Assembly (NCBI GenBank): GCA_934553185.1
Contig: CAKTFF010000072.1
Span: 1-8,537, forward strand
Direction of reading: 5' to 3'
Length of the DNA stretch: 8,537 nt
From: an uncultured Devosia sp.
GTDB lineage: Bacteria; Pseudomonadota; Alphaproteobacteria; Rhizobiales; Devosiaceae
Shown here: positions 1-5,748 of the stretch, in pieces
Layout of the letters: every line of letters begins with the position of its first letter
Position numbering within the stretch: position 1 is the stretch's first letter
The notes under the pieces: model-generated
Told to the model about the DNA's origin: nothing
The model's input: only the letters and a program-made list of their open reading frames with translations
Databases searched by the model: none
Translations under genes and position numbers: made by a program

Positions 1-228
1 GGCGAGCTTCCCGAGACCGAAGCGATCCAAGCAGTGGAGGCGGGTAAGGCCGTGTCGCTCGAAGCCATACTGCCCGATCTTCGAGAACGGACCGGCGGAG
101 AGATCATCGATGCGCAACTCCAGCGGGTAGGCGACTCCCTCATCTATGTCGCCACAGTGCTCACACCAGAGGGCAAGGTCATCACAGAGCGCTATGACGC
201 GCGTACTGGTCTGCACGTGGAGAACTGA
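1..228 (+). CDS. PepSY domain protein, 3' end (partial)
   Basis: The frame is open from the first base, so the gene begins upstream of the window; 75 codons remain before TGA at 226-228. A GTG at base 34 is an internal valine rather than a convincing start. The visible part matches the PepSY pattern: a helix (EAILPDLRERTGGEI), then beta strands ending in a pair like 'GKVITERYDARTG', where the last strand gives the typical 'v.yDa.tG' signature. PepSY proteins are small exported or membrane-anchored domains, often encoded next to two-component systems and proposed to modulate peptidases or sensors. Only 3 bases separate its stop from the response regulator, so it is the first visible gene of that operon. 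Seen: frame, spacing, motif. Inferred: export, since the N-terminus is missing, and a role in sensing with the kinase. Confidence 0.8.
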   Translation, partial: GELPETEAIQAVEAGKAVSLEAILPDLRERTGGEIIDAQLQRVGDSLIYVATVLTPEGKVITERYDARTGLHVEN

Positions 229-231
229 TAG

Positions 232-894
232 ATGCGCGTGCTGATCGCGGAAGACGATGACCGGATCGCCGGAACGCTGATCACCGCTCTGGGCAAAGCA
301 GGTTTCGGCGTCGAGCGCGAACGCGATGGCGAGGTTGCTTGGTACCGGGGCGACAACGAAGCCTTCGATGCCATCGTGCTGGATCTGGGCCTGCCGCAGA
401 TGGATGGCATCACCATTCTCAAGCGCTGGCGTGCGGCGGGAAGGCTTGCCCCTGTTTTGATCCTGACCGCACGCGGCCAATGGGAAGAGCGTGTCGACGG
501 CATCGAAGCGGGTGCCGACGACTATGTCGTCAAGCCTTTCCATGTGCAGGAGATCATCGCTCGCCTGCGCGCTCTGGTGCGGCGCGCCAACGGTCTGGCC
601 TCATCGCGCATCACCTTTGGCAAATACACGCTCGATCTGCGCACCATGGAAGTGTCAGAGGCTGGGATCTCAATGGAATTGACGCCGCAGGAGTTCAAAC
701 TCGTCTCCTATCTGGTGCACCATCGTGGTCAGGTGATCTCCCAGCTTGAGATCACCGAGCACATCTACAATCAGGATTATGAGCGCGACTCCAATGCCGT
801 TGAAGTGCTGGTTGCCCGTGTGCGCAAGCGCCTGGGACAGGACGTTATCCGCACCAAGCGCGGCTTTGGCTACACACTCGGTGATGGCTATTGA
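232..894 (+). CDS. OmpR/PhoP-family DNA-binding response regulator
   Basis: A 220-residue two-domain regulator of normal family length. The receiver domain (about 1-115) shows the acidic pocket E7-D8-D9, the phosphoacceptor D51 in 'IVLDLGLPQMDG', the switch threonine T79 in 'LILTARG', and K101 in 'DDYVVKPF'. The C-terminal winged helix (about 125-216) has 'LTPQEFKLVSYLVHHRG' and the recognition-helix region 'SNAVEVLVARVRKRLG', ending in 'IRTKRGFGYTL'. It is expected to be phosphorylated by the adjacent kinase and to control transcription in the cytoplasm. The ATG follows a GGAG at 219-222 with suitable spacing, overlapping the end of the PepSY gene. The last four bases overlap the kinase start, which implies translational coupling. 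It resembles PhoP/QseB/FeuP-type regulators, but the signal cannot be named from sequence alone. Confidence 0.95.
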   Translation: MRVLIAEDDDRIAGTLITALGKAGFGVERERDGEVAWYRGDNEAFDAIVLDLGLPQMDGITILKRWRAAGRLAPVLILTARGQWEERVDGIEAGADDYVVKPFHVQEIIARLRALVRRANGLASSRITFGKYTLDLRTMEVSEAGISMELTPQEFKLVSYLVHHRGQVISQLEITEHIYNQDYERDSNAVEVLVARVRKRLGQDVIRTKRGFGYTLGDGY

Positions 895-2255
895 CCATCC
901 ATTCCCTTCGCCTGCGCATGATGGGCCTGGCCGTTCTTTGGGTCCTCGCGTCGCTGCTCGCCGCTGGACTAGCGCTGCAGTTCATCTTCGGCATCAATTT
1001 GGAACGAACGGCTCGCGAGGACATGGACGCGGCCCTGTCGCGGCTTGCCGCCGTGATCGACACAGAACAGGAGGCACCCAGCCTTGCCGCGCCGCTGCCT
1101 GATCCCCGCTATGCCACGCCTTTTAGTGGCCGCTACTGGCAGATTGAAGACCTCCAAACGGGTCGCATAGGCCGCTCACGCTCACTTTGGGACTTCATCA
1201 TCGACGCCGCTGAGACTGATGGCAATCTCCACCATGCCAGTGGCCCGGAAGGGCGTCCGCTGATGCTGCTGAGCAGCGACCTAGAAATCACCGGTGCAAA
1301 CGGCCCGCGCTCTTATCGCGTGACCGTTGGACAGGATCGTGCACCATTCCTTCAAGCAACACAGCGCTTCGGCCGTGACCTGATGCAGGTTCTGACTCTT
1401 CTCGGCGCGCTGATCGTGGTTATGGCTTGGATGCAGATCAAAGTCGGCCTGGCCCCGATCCGCAACGTCGAGCATGCCATCGAGCAAGTTCGCCATGGCC
1501 ATGCTTCCCGCATGGAAGGCACCTTTCCCACCGAATTGCAGTCCATGGTGCAGGAGGTCAACGAACTGCTTGAAGCGCGCGACGTGATGATGGACCGCGC
1601 CCGGGCGCGCGCGGCCGACCTTGCGCATGGTCTTAAGACACCACTGGCTGCCGTGCATGGCATTGCCGATCGTCTGCGCGAGGGCGGAAACGCGGCAGAG
1701 GCCGATCTACTTAGCGACCTCAGCACAGAGATGTCCGAACGTGTCGATTACCAGATGCGGCTTGCAGCATTGCGCCTACGCACCTCGTCGCACAGCACGC
1801 GCTCTTCGCTCAATACAACCGTATTGCGGACGCTAACCGTGCTCAAAAAGACGGGCAGGGGAGAAAGCCTGCACTGGTCAGCCGAACTCGCCGACGACTG
1901 CTGGGTCGACATCCATCGACAGGACCTGCTTGAACTGGTGGGTGTCACCCTGGAAAACGCTGCGAAATGGGCAACCAGCCGCGTCGTCATTCGCAGCAAG
2001 CAACAGGGCGACAAAGCCATCCTCGAGATCTGCGATGATGGCCCCGGCATCCCCGACCAATACCTCAACTCTCTCGGCGTTCGAGGACTACGGCTTGATC
2101 AAAGCCTGCCGGGCACCGGGCTCGGCCTCGCCATAGCGGCCGAGATCGTTCAGATCAACCAAGGCACGATGAGCTTTAGCCACACACACTCTGGCGGGTT
2201 GACCGTTACGCTCTGTTTGCCTCTAGCCAAAGCCGTCCTGCCTGCTGCTGGCTAA
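891..2255 (+). CDS. membrane sensor histidine kinase
   Basis: A 454-residue kinase partnering the upstream regulator. The start is TTG at 891, within the regulator's TGA (TTGA overlap). An in-frame stop at 882-884 leaves no earlier start, and the next ATG (918) would cut off the 'SLRLRMM' motif usual just before the first membrane helix. Layout: helix 1 about 11-33; periplasmic sensor region about 34-160, including 'SGRYWQI' as in PhoQ/FeuQ-like kinases; helix 2 about 165-183; HAMP-like linker; dimerisation helix with phosphoacceptor H246 in 'LAHGLKTPL'; N box N356 ('LENAAKW'); G1 'DDGPGI' (382-387); G2 'GTGLGLAI' (408-415). All catalytic motifs are intact. The ligand is unknown; PhoQ-like kinases sense divalent cations, peptides or envelope state. 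Its TAA lies inside the same CTAA tetramer that holds the stop of the convergent small gene. Confidence 0.94.
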   Translation: MTIHSLRLRMMGLAVLWVLASLLAAGLALQFIFGINLERTAREDMDAALSRLAAVIDTEQEAPSLAAPLPDPRYATPFSGRYWQIEDLQTGRIGRSRSLWDFIIDAAETDGNLHHASGPEGRPLMLLSSDLEITGANGPRSYRVTVGQDRAPFLQATQRFGRDLMQVLTLLGALIVVMAWMQIKVGLAPIRNVEHAIEQVRHGHASRMEGTFPTELQSMVQEVNELLEARDVMMDRARARAADLAHGLKTPLAAVHGIADRLREGGNAAEADLLSDLSTEMSERVDYQMRLAALRLRTSSHSTRSSLNTTVLRTLTVLKKTGRGESLHWSAELADDCWVDIHRQDLLELVGVTLENAAKWATSRVVIRSKQQGDKAILEICDDGPGIPDQYLNSLGVRGLRLDQSLPGTGLGLAIAAEIVQINQGTMSFSHTHSGGLTVTLCLPLAKAVLPAAG

Positions 2256-2395
2256 CCGGCACTTTCCTCAGCGCCAAGGGACAGGCCGGTCAGGGAACGC
2301 GCCGCATCGTTGCCATTCTGCGTGCTGGCAATAAGGCCTGCTGCAGCAGCGCATGATAGAAGGGCAAACACGCAAACAAGGAAGAGAATGAGCAT
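2252..2395 (-). CDS. 47-residue exported or membrane small protein
   Basis: Read directly on the minus strand: ATG at 2395, TAG at 2254-2252, 47 codons. A GGAG (complement of 2404-2407) lies 8 bases before the ATG. The product begins MLILFLVCVFALLSC, a run of about 21 hydrophobic residues with no leading basic residue, then a polar tail rich in Gly, Ala and Ser ending 'GAEESAG'. 'LLSC' loosely resembles a lipobox, but Leu at -2 and the absent positive n-region make lipidation uncertain; a plain membrane anchor or signal peptide is equally possible. It is convergent with the histidine kinase and shares the tetramer CTAA with its stop. It lies 59 bases after the 68-residue gene on the same strand, with a hairpin between. 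I do not recognise the family. Coding status rests on the ribosome site and signal-like start. Confidence 0.5.
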   Translation of the reverse strand: MLILFLVCVFALLSCAAAAGLIASTQNGNDAARSLTGLSLGAEESAG

Positions 2396-2425
2396 TCTGT
2401 TCACTCCGCTCTAGCGTAAGAGAGT

Positions 2426-2445
2426 GGGTGCCCTGCTGGGCACCC
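2426..2445 (-). terminator. perfect hairpin between two small genes
   Basis: GGGTGCCC (2426-2433) and GGGCACCC (2438-2445) form an 8-bp GC-rich stem with a 4-base loop. On the minus strand it starts 9 bases after the stop of the 68-residue gene and is followed by ACTCTCTT rather than a clean T run. It may therefore be a weak terminator, a 3' end stabiliser, or an attenuator limiting read-through into the 47-residue gene. Confidence 0.5.
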
Positions 2446-2454
2446 AAGCCAAGG

Positions 2455-2661
2455 TTATGGGGTCACCGACACGTTGGGCAGGTCTACATTCACCGCATCC
2501 CCGCTGCTCGAAATGCCACCATTCGCCAACCACAGGATCAGCAGGGCCGCGATCACCAGCGCAACGATGATGCCTACAATGCGGAAAGGGCTGCCGTTGC
2601 GAACAACAACGGTTTCGCTGGGTGCGCTGCGCTCGATGATCGTTTCGCGTTCAATGGGCAT
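2455..2661 (-). CDS. 68-residue single-pass membrane protein
   Basis: The minus-strand frame is open back to 2904, but the real start is the ATG at 2661. It is preceded by a near-perfect Shine-Dalgarno AAGGAGG (complement of 2667-2673) at 5 bases, and the upstream residues look like translated non-coding sequence. The 68-residue product has a polar, charged N-terminus ('PIERETIIERS'), one strong membrane helix at about 27-46 (IVGIIVALVIAALLILWL), a Gly/Ser linker, and a short C-terminal tail with alternating Val and polar residues ('VNVDLPNVSVTP'). By the positive-inside rule, R21 and R27 put the N-terminus in the cytoplasm and the tail in the periplasm. Small proteins of this shape are widespread in Rhizobiales but unnamed, so no function is assigned. 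It is divergent from the cyclic-di-GMP gene. Confidence 0.75.
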   Translation of the reverse strand: MPIERETIIERSAPSETVVVRNGSPFRIVGIIVALVIAALLILWLANGGISSSGDAVNVDLPNVSVTP

Positions 2662-2666
2662 GCCTG

Positions 2667-2673
2667 CCTCCTT
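2667..2673 (-). promoter_or_regulatory. strong ribosome binding site that fixes the start at 2661
   Basis: The minus strand reads AAGGAGG, 5 bases before the ATG at 2661. It decides between this start and a much longer reading of the same frame beginning at 2904. Confidence 0.8.
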
Positions 2674-2691
2674 GGATGAGTTCAGTCGGGC

Positions 2692-2716
2692 AACGCGGCC
2701 ACTTGACGTTGGTTGC
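2692..2716 (-). promoter_or_regulatory. possible EcfG-type general stress promoter
   Basis: On the minus strand GCAAC (complement of 2712-2716), 16 bases, then CGTT (complement of 2692-2695). The alphaproteobacterial general stress sigma factor recognises GGAAC-N16/17-CGTT, so there is one mismatch in the -35 element and a perfect -10. It ends about 30 bases before the 68-residue gene, a sensible 5' leader length. Such short motifs arise by chance, so this is tentative. Confidence 0.25.
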
Positions 2717-2726
2717 CTAGGGCATT

Positions 2727-2744
2727 GTTTTAAATGGTTAAAAC
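2727..2744. promoter_or_regulatory. AT-rich 18-bp palindrome, possible operator
   Basis: GTTTTAA (2727-2733), four bases ATGG, then TTAAAAC (2738-2744): two perfect 7-base arms in an AT-rich island within GC-rich DNA. It lies in the 219-base divergent region between the 68-residue gene (minus) and the cyclic-di-GMP gene (plus), a natural place for a dimeric regulator. No regulator family is identified. Confidence 0.35.
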
Positions 2745-2880
2745 TGAGTGACTGCACCTGTAATGGCTTTGTAAGCTGACTATCCAAGCTCCGCCGCGAC
2801 CAGTCTGCAATGGCGTGATCGGTAAAATCGTACCTGTTTAGGAACCTGGCTTTCACTCCCGCCTGGTAAAGTGAAGTAAG

Positions 2881-4767
2881 GTGGGGGCATTCGTCATCAT
2901 GCATCGAGACGATACGGGTCTGCTGTTGCGCCTCCAGACCCAGGTTCTGGAAGCGATCGCGCTAGGCGAGCCACTGGCTTCAGTGGCCGATTTGCTGTGT
3001 CGCTGTGCCGAAAAGCTGGCGCCAGATGCGATCTGCTCCATTCTTCTAGTGGACAGCGAACAGGTTCTCCATCCGCTCGCTGCACCTAGCTTGCCATCAG
3101 CCTGTGCAGGTGCCGTTGAAGGGATCCAAGCTGGTCCACACGTGGGTTCATGCGGAACGGCGGCTTTCCGCAAGGTGCCAGTCATGGTGACCGACATAGA
3201 AAACGACCCGCTTTGGGAGGGATATCGAGATCTTGTGGCCCCGCTTGGCCTTCGTGCCTGCTGGTCCAGCCCCATCTGCGATCAGGACGGGGCAGTGGTT
3301 GCGACCTTCGCCTTTTACTACAGGACATGTCGCGGGCCCGACGAAATGGAACGCAGCATCGTGCAGACCTGTTTGCATCTATGCGCCATTGCCATCGGAC
3401 AGGACCGAGTCCGCCGCCGCAACCAGCGCCTGGCCTTTTTCGACGCCCTGACAGGCCTCCCCAATCGCGGGCAGTTCAACAATCTGCTCAGCCATGCTAT
3501 CGAGGCCAACGAGCCCTTTGGGCTCATGCTGGTCGATGTCGATCACCTCAAACTGGTCAATGACACTTTAGGCCACAACCATGGCGATCTGCTGATCCGC
3601 ACCGTTGGCGAGCGCCTCAGCAACTGCCATCCGTCCTTGACCACGTGCCGGCTGGGCGGCGACGAATTTGCCGTCATCGTTGCCGACTGCCCCGATGATC
3701 AAAGCCTCAACGATGCCGCTTGCCGAATACTCGAAGCGGTCCGTGGCCTCATCGAAGCTGGCGATCAGACCATTAATCCTCACATCACAGTAGGCGGCGC
3801 ACTTTACGGGCCCGACGGCGCCGACAGTGCGTCGCTGAGCCAGAATGCCGACTTCGCCCTCTACCATGCCAAGGAAACGAGGCGTGGCGGCTATGTGCGG
3901 TTTTGTCCCGGCCTGCGCACCTCCATGCTGGAGCGTGCGAATATAGTTCGCAGTGTCGATCAGGCGCTGCGCGACAAGCGCATCCTCGCCCACTACCAGC
4001 CTATAGTGCGGCTCGACACATCCGAGATCGTTGGCCTTGAAGCCTTGGTCCGCATGCGTATGCCCGATGATCGCATCGCCGGGGCCGGCGAATTTCATGC
4101 CGCTCTGGCCGATCCACGCATCGCTTGGCAGGTGACCGGGGAGATGCTCACCCAGGTCGCTTCCGACATTCGACATTGGCTTGACCTTGGTATCGCCTTC
4201 CAGCATGTGGGAATCAACGTCACGACCGGCGATTTCCAGCGCGGCGACCTCGAACAGCGTATTGTCGAAACCTTTGAAAAGGCGCGCGTGCCGCTTAAAC
4301 ACATCATTCTTGAGGTCAACGAAGCCGTTTACATGGGCGGCAAGCAACAAATGGTGCCGCGGGCCGTCAGCGCCCTTCGCCAGCGTGGCCTGCTGGTTGC
4401 CCTCGACGATTTCGGCACCGGGTTTGCTTCACTCACCCATCTGCTAAGCTTTCCCGTCGACATCATCAAGATCGACCGCTCCTTTGTGGCTCGCCTTGGA
4501 ACCAACAAGGCCAGCGATGTTGTTGTCGGTTCGATTATCGACATCGCCCGCAAGCTAGGCATGAAGCTGGTCGCCGAAGGGATCGAAACCCCAGAACAGT
4601 CACGCATTCTGGGAGAGTTGGGCTGCCGCCTCGGGCAGGGCTATCTTTTCGCCCGGCCTGCTTCGTTTGATGCAACAACGCGCCTGCTGACATTATTTGC
4701 CCAAAAACAACCCGGCTTCGAGCCCAGCGCGTTACAGGATCTTCCGGCAGAGGCGTGCCGCGCTTAG
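2881..4767 (+). CDS. GAF-GGDEF-EAL cyclic-di-GMP synthase/phosphodiesterase
   Basis: A 628-residue cytoplasmic signalling enzyme. A GAF sensor (about 15-175) contains 'HVGSCGTAAF' and 'GLRACWSSPI', typical of GAF domains in this architecture. The GGDEF domain (about 185-345) has 'DALTGLPNR', metal residue D219, N227/D228 and an exact GGDEF (259-263), so it can plausibly make cyclic-di-GMP. The RxxD inhibitory site is absent (the equivalent positions read HPSL), so classical product inhibition is not expected. The EAL domain (about 365-610) keeps E387-A-L-x-R391, N446, E478, D509-D510-F-G, K530, E567 and Q586, so hydrolysis of cyclic-di-GMP to pGpG is also expected. No membrane segment is seen. 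The start is either GTG 2881 (used here) or ATG 2899; GGTGGGGG at 2880-2887 could serve the latter. The gene is monocistronic and closed by a strong terminator. Confidence 0.95.
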   Translation: MGAFVIMHRDDTGLLLRLQTQVLEAIALGEPLASVADLLCRCAEKLAPDAICSILLVDSEQVLHPLAAPSLPSACAGAVEGIQAGPHVGSCGTAAFRKVPVMVTDIENDPLWEGYRDLVAPLGLRACWSSPICDQDGAVVATFAFYYRTCRGPDEMERSIVQTCLHLCAIAIGQDRVRRRNQRLAFFDALTGLPNRGQFNNLLSHAIEANEPFGLMLVDVDHLKLVNDTLGHNHGDLLIRTVGERLSNCHPSLTTCRLGGDEFAVIVADCPDDQSLNDAACRILEAVRGLIEAGDQTINPHITVGGALYGPDGADSASLSQNADFALYHAKETRRGGYVRFCPGLRTSMLERANIVRSVDQALRDKRILAHYQPIVRLDTSEIVGLEALVRMRMPDDRIAGAGEFHAALADPRIAWQVTGEMLTQVASDIRHWLDLGIAFQHVGINVTTGDFQRGDLEQRIVETFEKARVPLKHIILEVNEAVYMGGKQQMVPRAVSALRQRGLLVALDDFGTGFASLTHLLSFPVDIIKIDRSFVARLGTNKASDVVVGSIIDIARKLGMKLVAEGIETPEQSRILGELGCRLGQGYLFARPASFDATTRLLTLFAQKQPGFEPSALQDLPAEACRA

Positions 4768-4792
4768 TGACATAATTGCTGAACAGGCAAGA

Positions 4793-4826
4793 AAAAGCCC
4801 GGACGCCGTTAGGCATCCGGGCTTTT
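4793..4826. terminator. bidirectional rho-independent terminator
   Basis: AAAAGCCCGGA (4793-4803) and TCCGGGCTTTT (4816-4826) form an 11-bp perfect stem, and GCC/GGC inside can extend the fold around a GTTA loop. The flanking A and T runs give a U tract on both strands, so it can end the cyclic-di-GMP gene from the left and the 56-residue gene from the right. Confidence 0.9.
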
Positions 4827-4840
4827 CAACGTCCATCTGT

Positions 4841-4879
4841 CTGCTCGGCGCAACAGCACGGGAGGGCGAGCAGTGCGCC
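4841..4879 (-). other. crossing inverted repeats, possible pseudoknot
   Basis: Two complementary pairs overlap in crossing order: CTGCTCG (4841-4847) with CGAGCAG (4867-4873), and GGCGCA (4847-4852) with TGCGCC (4874-4879). They can form either as alternative hairpins or together as a pseudoknot. In the minus-strand transcript this lies 11 bases after the stop of the 56-residue gene and before the terminator, so it would be part of that gene's 3' untranslated region. Confidence 0.35.
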
Positions 4880-4890
4880 AGGGAGGGAGA

Positions 4891-5061
4891 CTAGAGCCGA
4901 CCGATCGAACGGAAAGCGTCGGCGTCGATGCCCAGCGTCTTGAGGTGCTTGGCCTTGGGCGCACGTCCACCTTCCACCGCGTTGGAGACGGCAGCAGCGC
5001 TGCCAAAGACTTCAACAAAGGTGCTCAGGGTCGCAAACAGTGTCTTGCGCGTGGTGCTCAT
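4891..5061 (-). CDS. 56-residue small protein with LGID motif
   Basis: Read directly on the minus strand: ATG at 5061 with AGGAG (complement of 5069-5073) 7 bases upstream, TAG at 4893-4891, 56 codons. The product starts 'MSTTRKTLFATLSTFVEVFG', continues with an Ala-rich helix ('SAAAVSNAVEGG'), then a basic stretch ('RAPKAKHLKTLGID') and ends 'ADAFRSIGRL'. The middle is only moderately hydrophobic, so it is probably soluble. The C-terminal 'L..LGID...F..I' faintly recalls the short DUF1127-type proteins common in Rhizobiales, but the match is too weak to assign. The gene faces the cyclic-di-GMP gene and shares its bidirectional terminator. Coding evidence: good ribosome site, uniformly high third-position GC, amphipathic composition. 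Confidence 0.7.
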   Translation of the reverse strand: MSTTRKTLFATLSTFVEVFGSAAAVSNAVEGGRAPKAKHLKTLGIDADAFRSIGRL

Positions 5062-5365
5062 CGGACAGCTCCTCGAAAGACCGAGCCGGATGCCCGATCG
5101 CTTTCATGTTCTCTAAGTGGGCGCTACTCCTGCATTTCACCAGGTGTGGAAACACAGCTCAGCTATGCGATATTCGCACACCAGAGACAGCGAACCGGCT
5201 CACAAAAGCTAAGCTTGACTCAAATGGCTTCTACAAACGTCTAAAGCATGCGCGAGGTGCATAGCTCAGAGGCGCTACGAAGACGCGTTGTTGAGAGGCC
5301 TCTAGGCACCGCACCATGCATCTTTTGCGCCCGGCCACATAGCCCAGCGTTCCGAGTCATGTCTC
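5062..5365. other. 304-base intergenic region with operator-like repeats
   Basis: No convincing gene is seen here on either strand. It lies upstream of the 56-residue gene and downstream of the 55-residue gene, both on the minus strand. It holds GTGT-GGAA-ACAC (5144-5155), AGCTCAGCT (5156-5164) and TGCGA-TAT-TCGCA (5166-5178) almost end to end, about 85-115 bases before the 56-residue gene. No clear -35/-10 pair was recognised. Confidence 0.4.
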
Positions 5366-5533
5366 CTAGAACAGCGTCGTCAACATGGCGCCTGCGACTG
5401 CCACGATCCCGAACGCCGAAAGACCGGCGGCAAGCAACATTAGCTGGGCATGCTGCACATGTTCTTTGGTGCCGAAGCGCTGCCGTCCCTTGAAAAGGGG
5501 TGTGCTGCTTTGATTGGATTGGATGTCTGCCAT
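5366..5533 (-). CDS. 55-residue single-pass membrane protein
   Basis: Read directly on the minus strand: ATG at 5533 preceded by AAGGGG (complement of 5541-5546) at 7 bases, TAG at 5368-5366, 55 codons. The first 30 residues are polar with scattered basic residues ('FKGRQRFGTKEHVQHAQ'). They are followed by one membrane helix at about 31-53 (LMLLAAGLSAFGIVAVAGAM) and a very short end 'LTTLF'. The basic N-terminus predicts a cytoplasmic N-tail with the helix inserting as a tail anchor. A longer frame (5654-5241) runs through the same region, but its residues are low quality and it lacks a good ribosome site. The family is not recognised. It is transcribed away from uxaC, with a 215-base divergent region between them. 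Confidence 0.65.
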   Translation of the reverse strand: MADIQSNQSSTPLFKGRQRFGTKEHVQHAQLMLLAAGLSAFGIVAVAGAMLTTLF

Positions 5534-5748
5534 TAAAATGCCCCTTGTTCAGCCGGATAAATGAACCGTCGCTGATCTCCTGGGCAGCCGCGTTCGCGTT
5601 GTTCTCACCCGGTTCAGGGACGATAAGCCGGGTCGCAAAAGCGGCGAACGCCATCCTCTGATCCTGGTTAATTTACATCAAATGCATCCCATTCTGTCTT
5701 GTATGGAAGAGCGTTGATCTCCCACCGGGATCATGGCAACACTCTCCC
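5534..5748. other. divergent intergenic region between the 55-residue gene and uxaC
   Basis: 215 bases containing promoters for both directions by position. An AT-rich patch (TTAATTTACATCAAATGCAT, 5669-5688) and an imperfect inverted repeat near 5716-5732 (GATCTCCC-ACC-GGGATC) could serve uxaC control. I recognise no canonical -35/-10 pair and no clear UxuR/ExuR operator. Confidence 0.3.

Noticed and set aside
2255..2290. ACCGGC/GCCGGT inverted repeat after the histidine kinase as a terminator
   Set aside because: The arms are short with a long loop and no T run, and they lie inside the 47-codon minus-strand gene.
2840..2865. GGAAC at 2840 as an EcfG promoter for the cyclic-di-GMP gene
   Set aside because: No CGTT occurs at the required 16-17 base spacing.
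2662..2904. Upstream extension of the 68-residue gene to 149 codons
   Set aside because: It would overlap the divergent gene start and the AT-rich palindrome, and the AAGGAGG at 2667-2673 fixes the internal start.
3568..4350. 260-codon minus-strand frame inside the cyclic-di-GMP gene
   Set aside because: It is a shadow of the GGDEF-EAL coding strand; high-GC codon use leaves the antisense frame open and no domain is recognisable.
5241..5654. 137-codon minus-strand frame overlapping the 55-residue gene
   Set aside because: Its weak ribosome site, an Arg/Cys-rich low-quality C-terminal half, and the better-supported 55-codon gene in another frame all argue against it.
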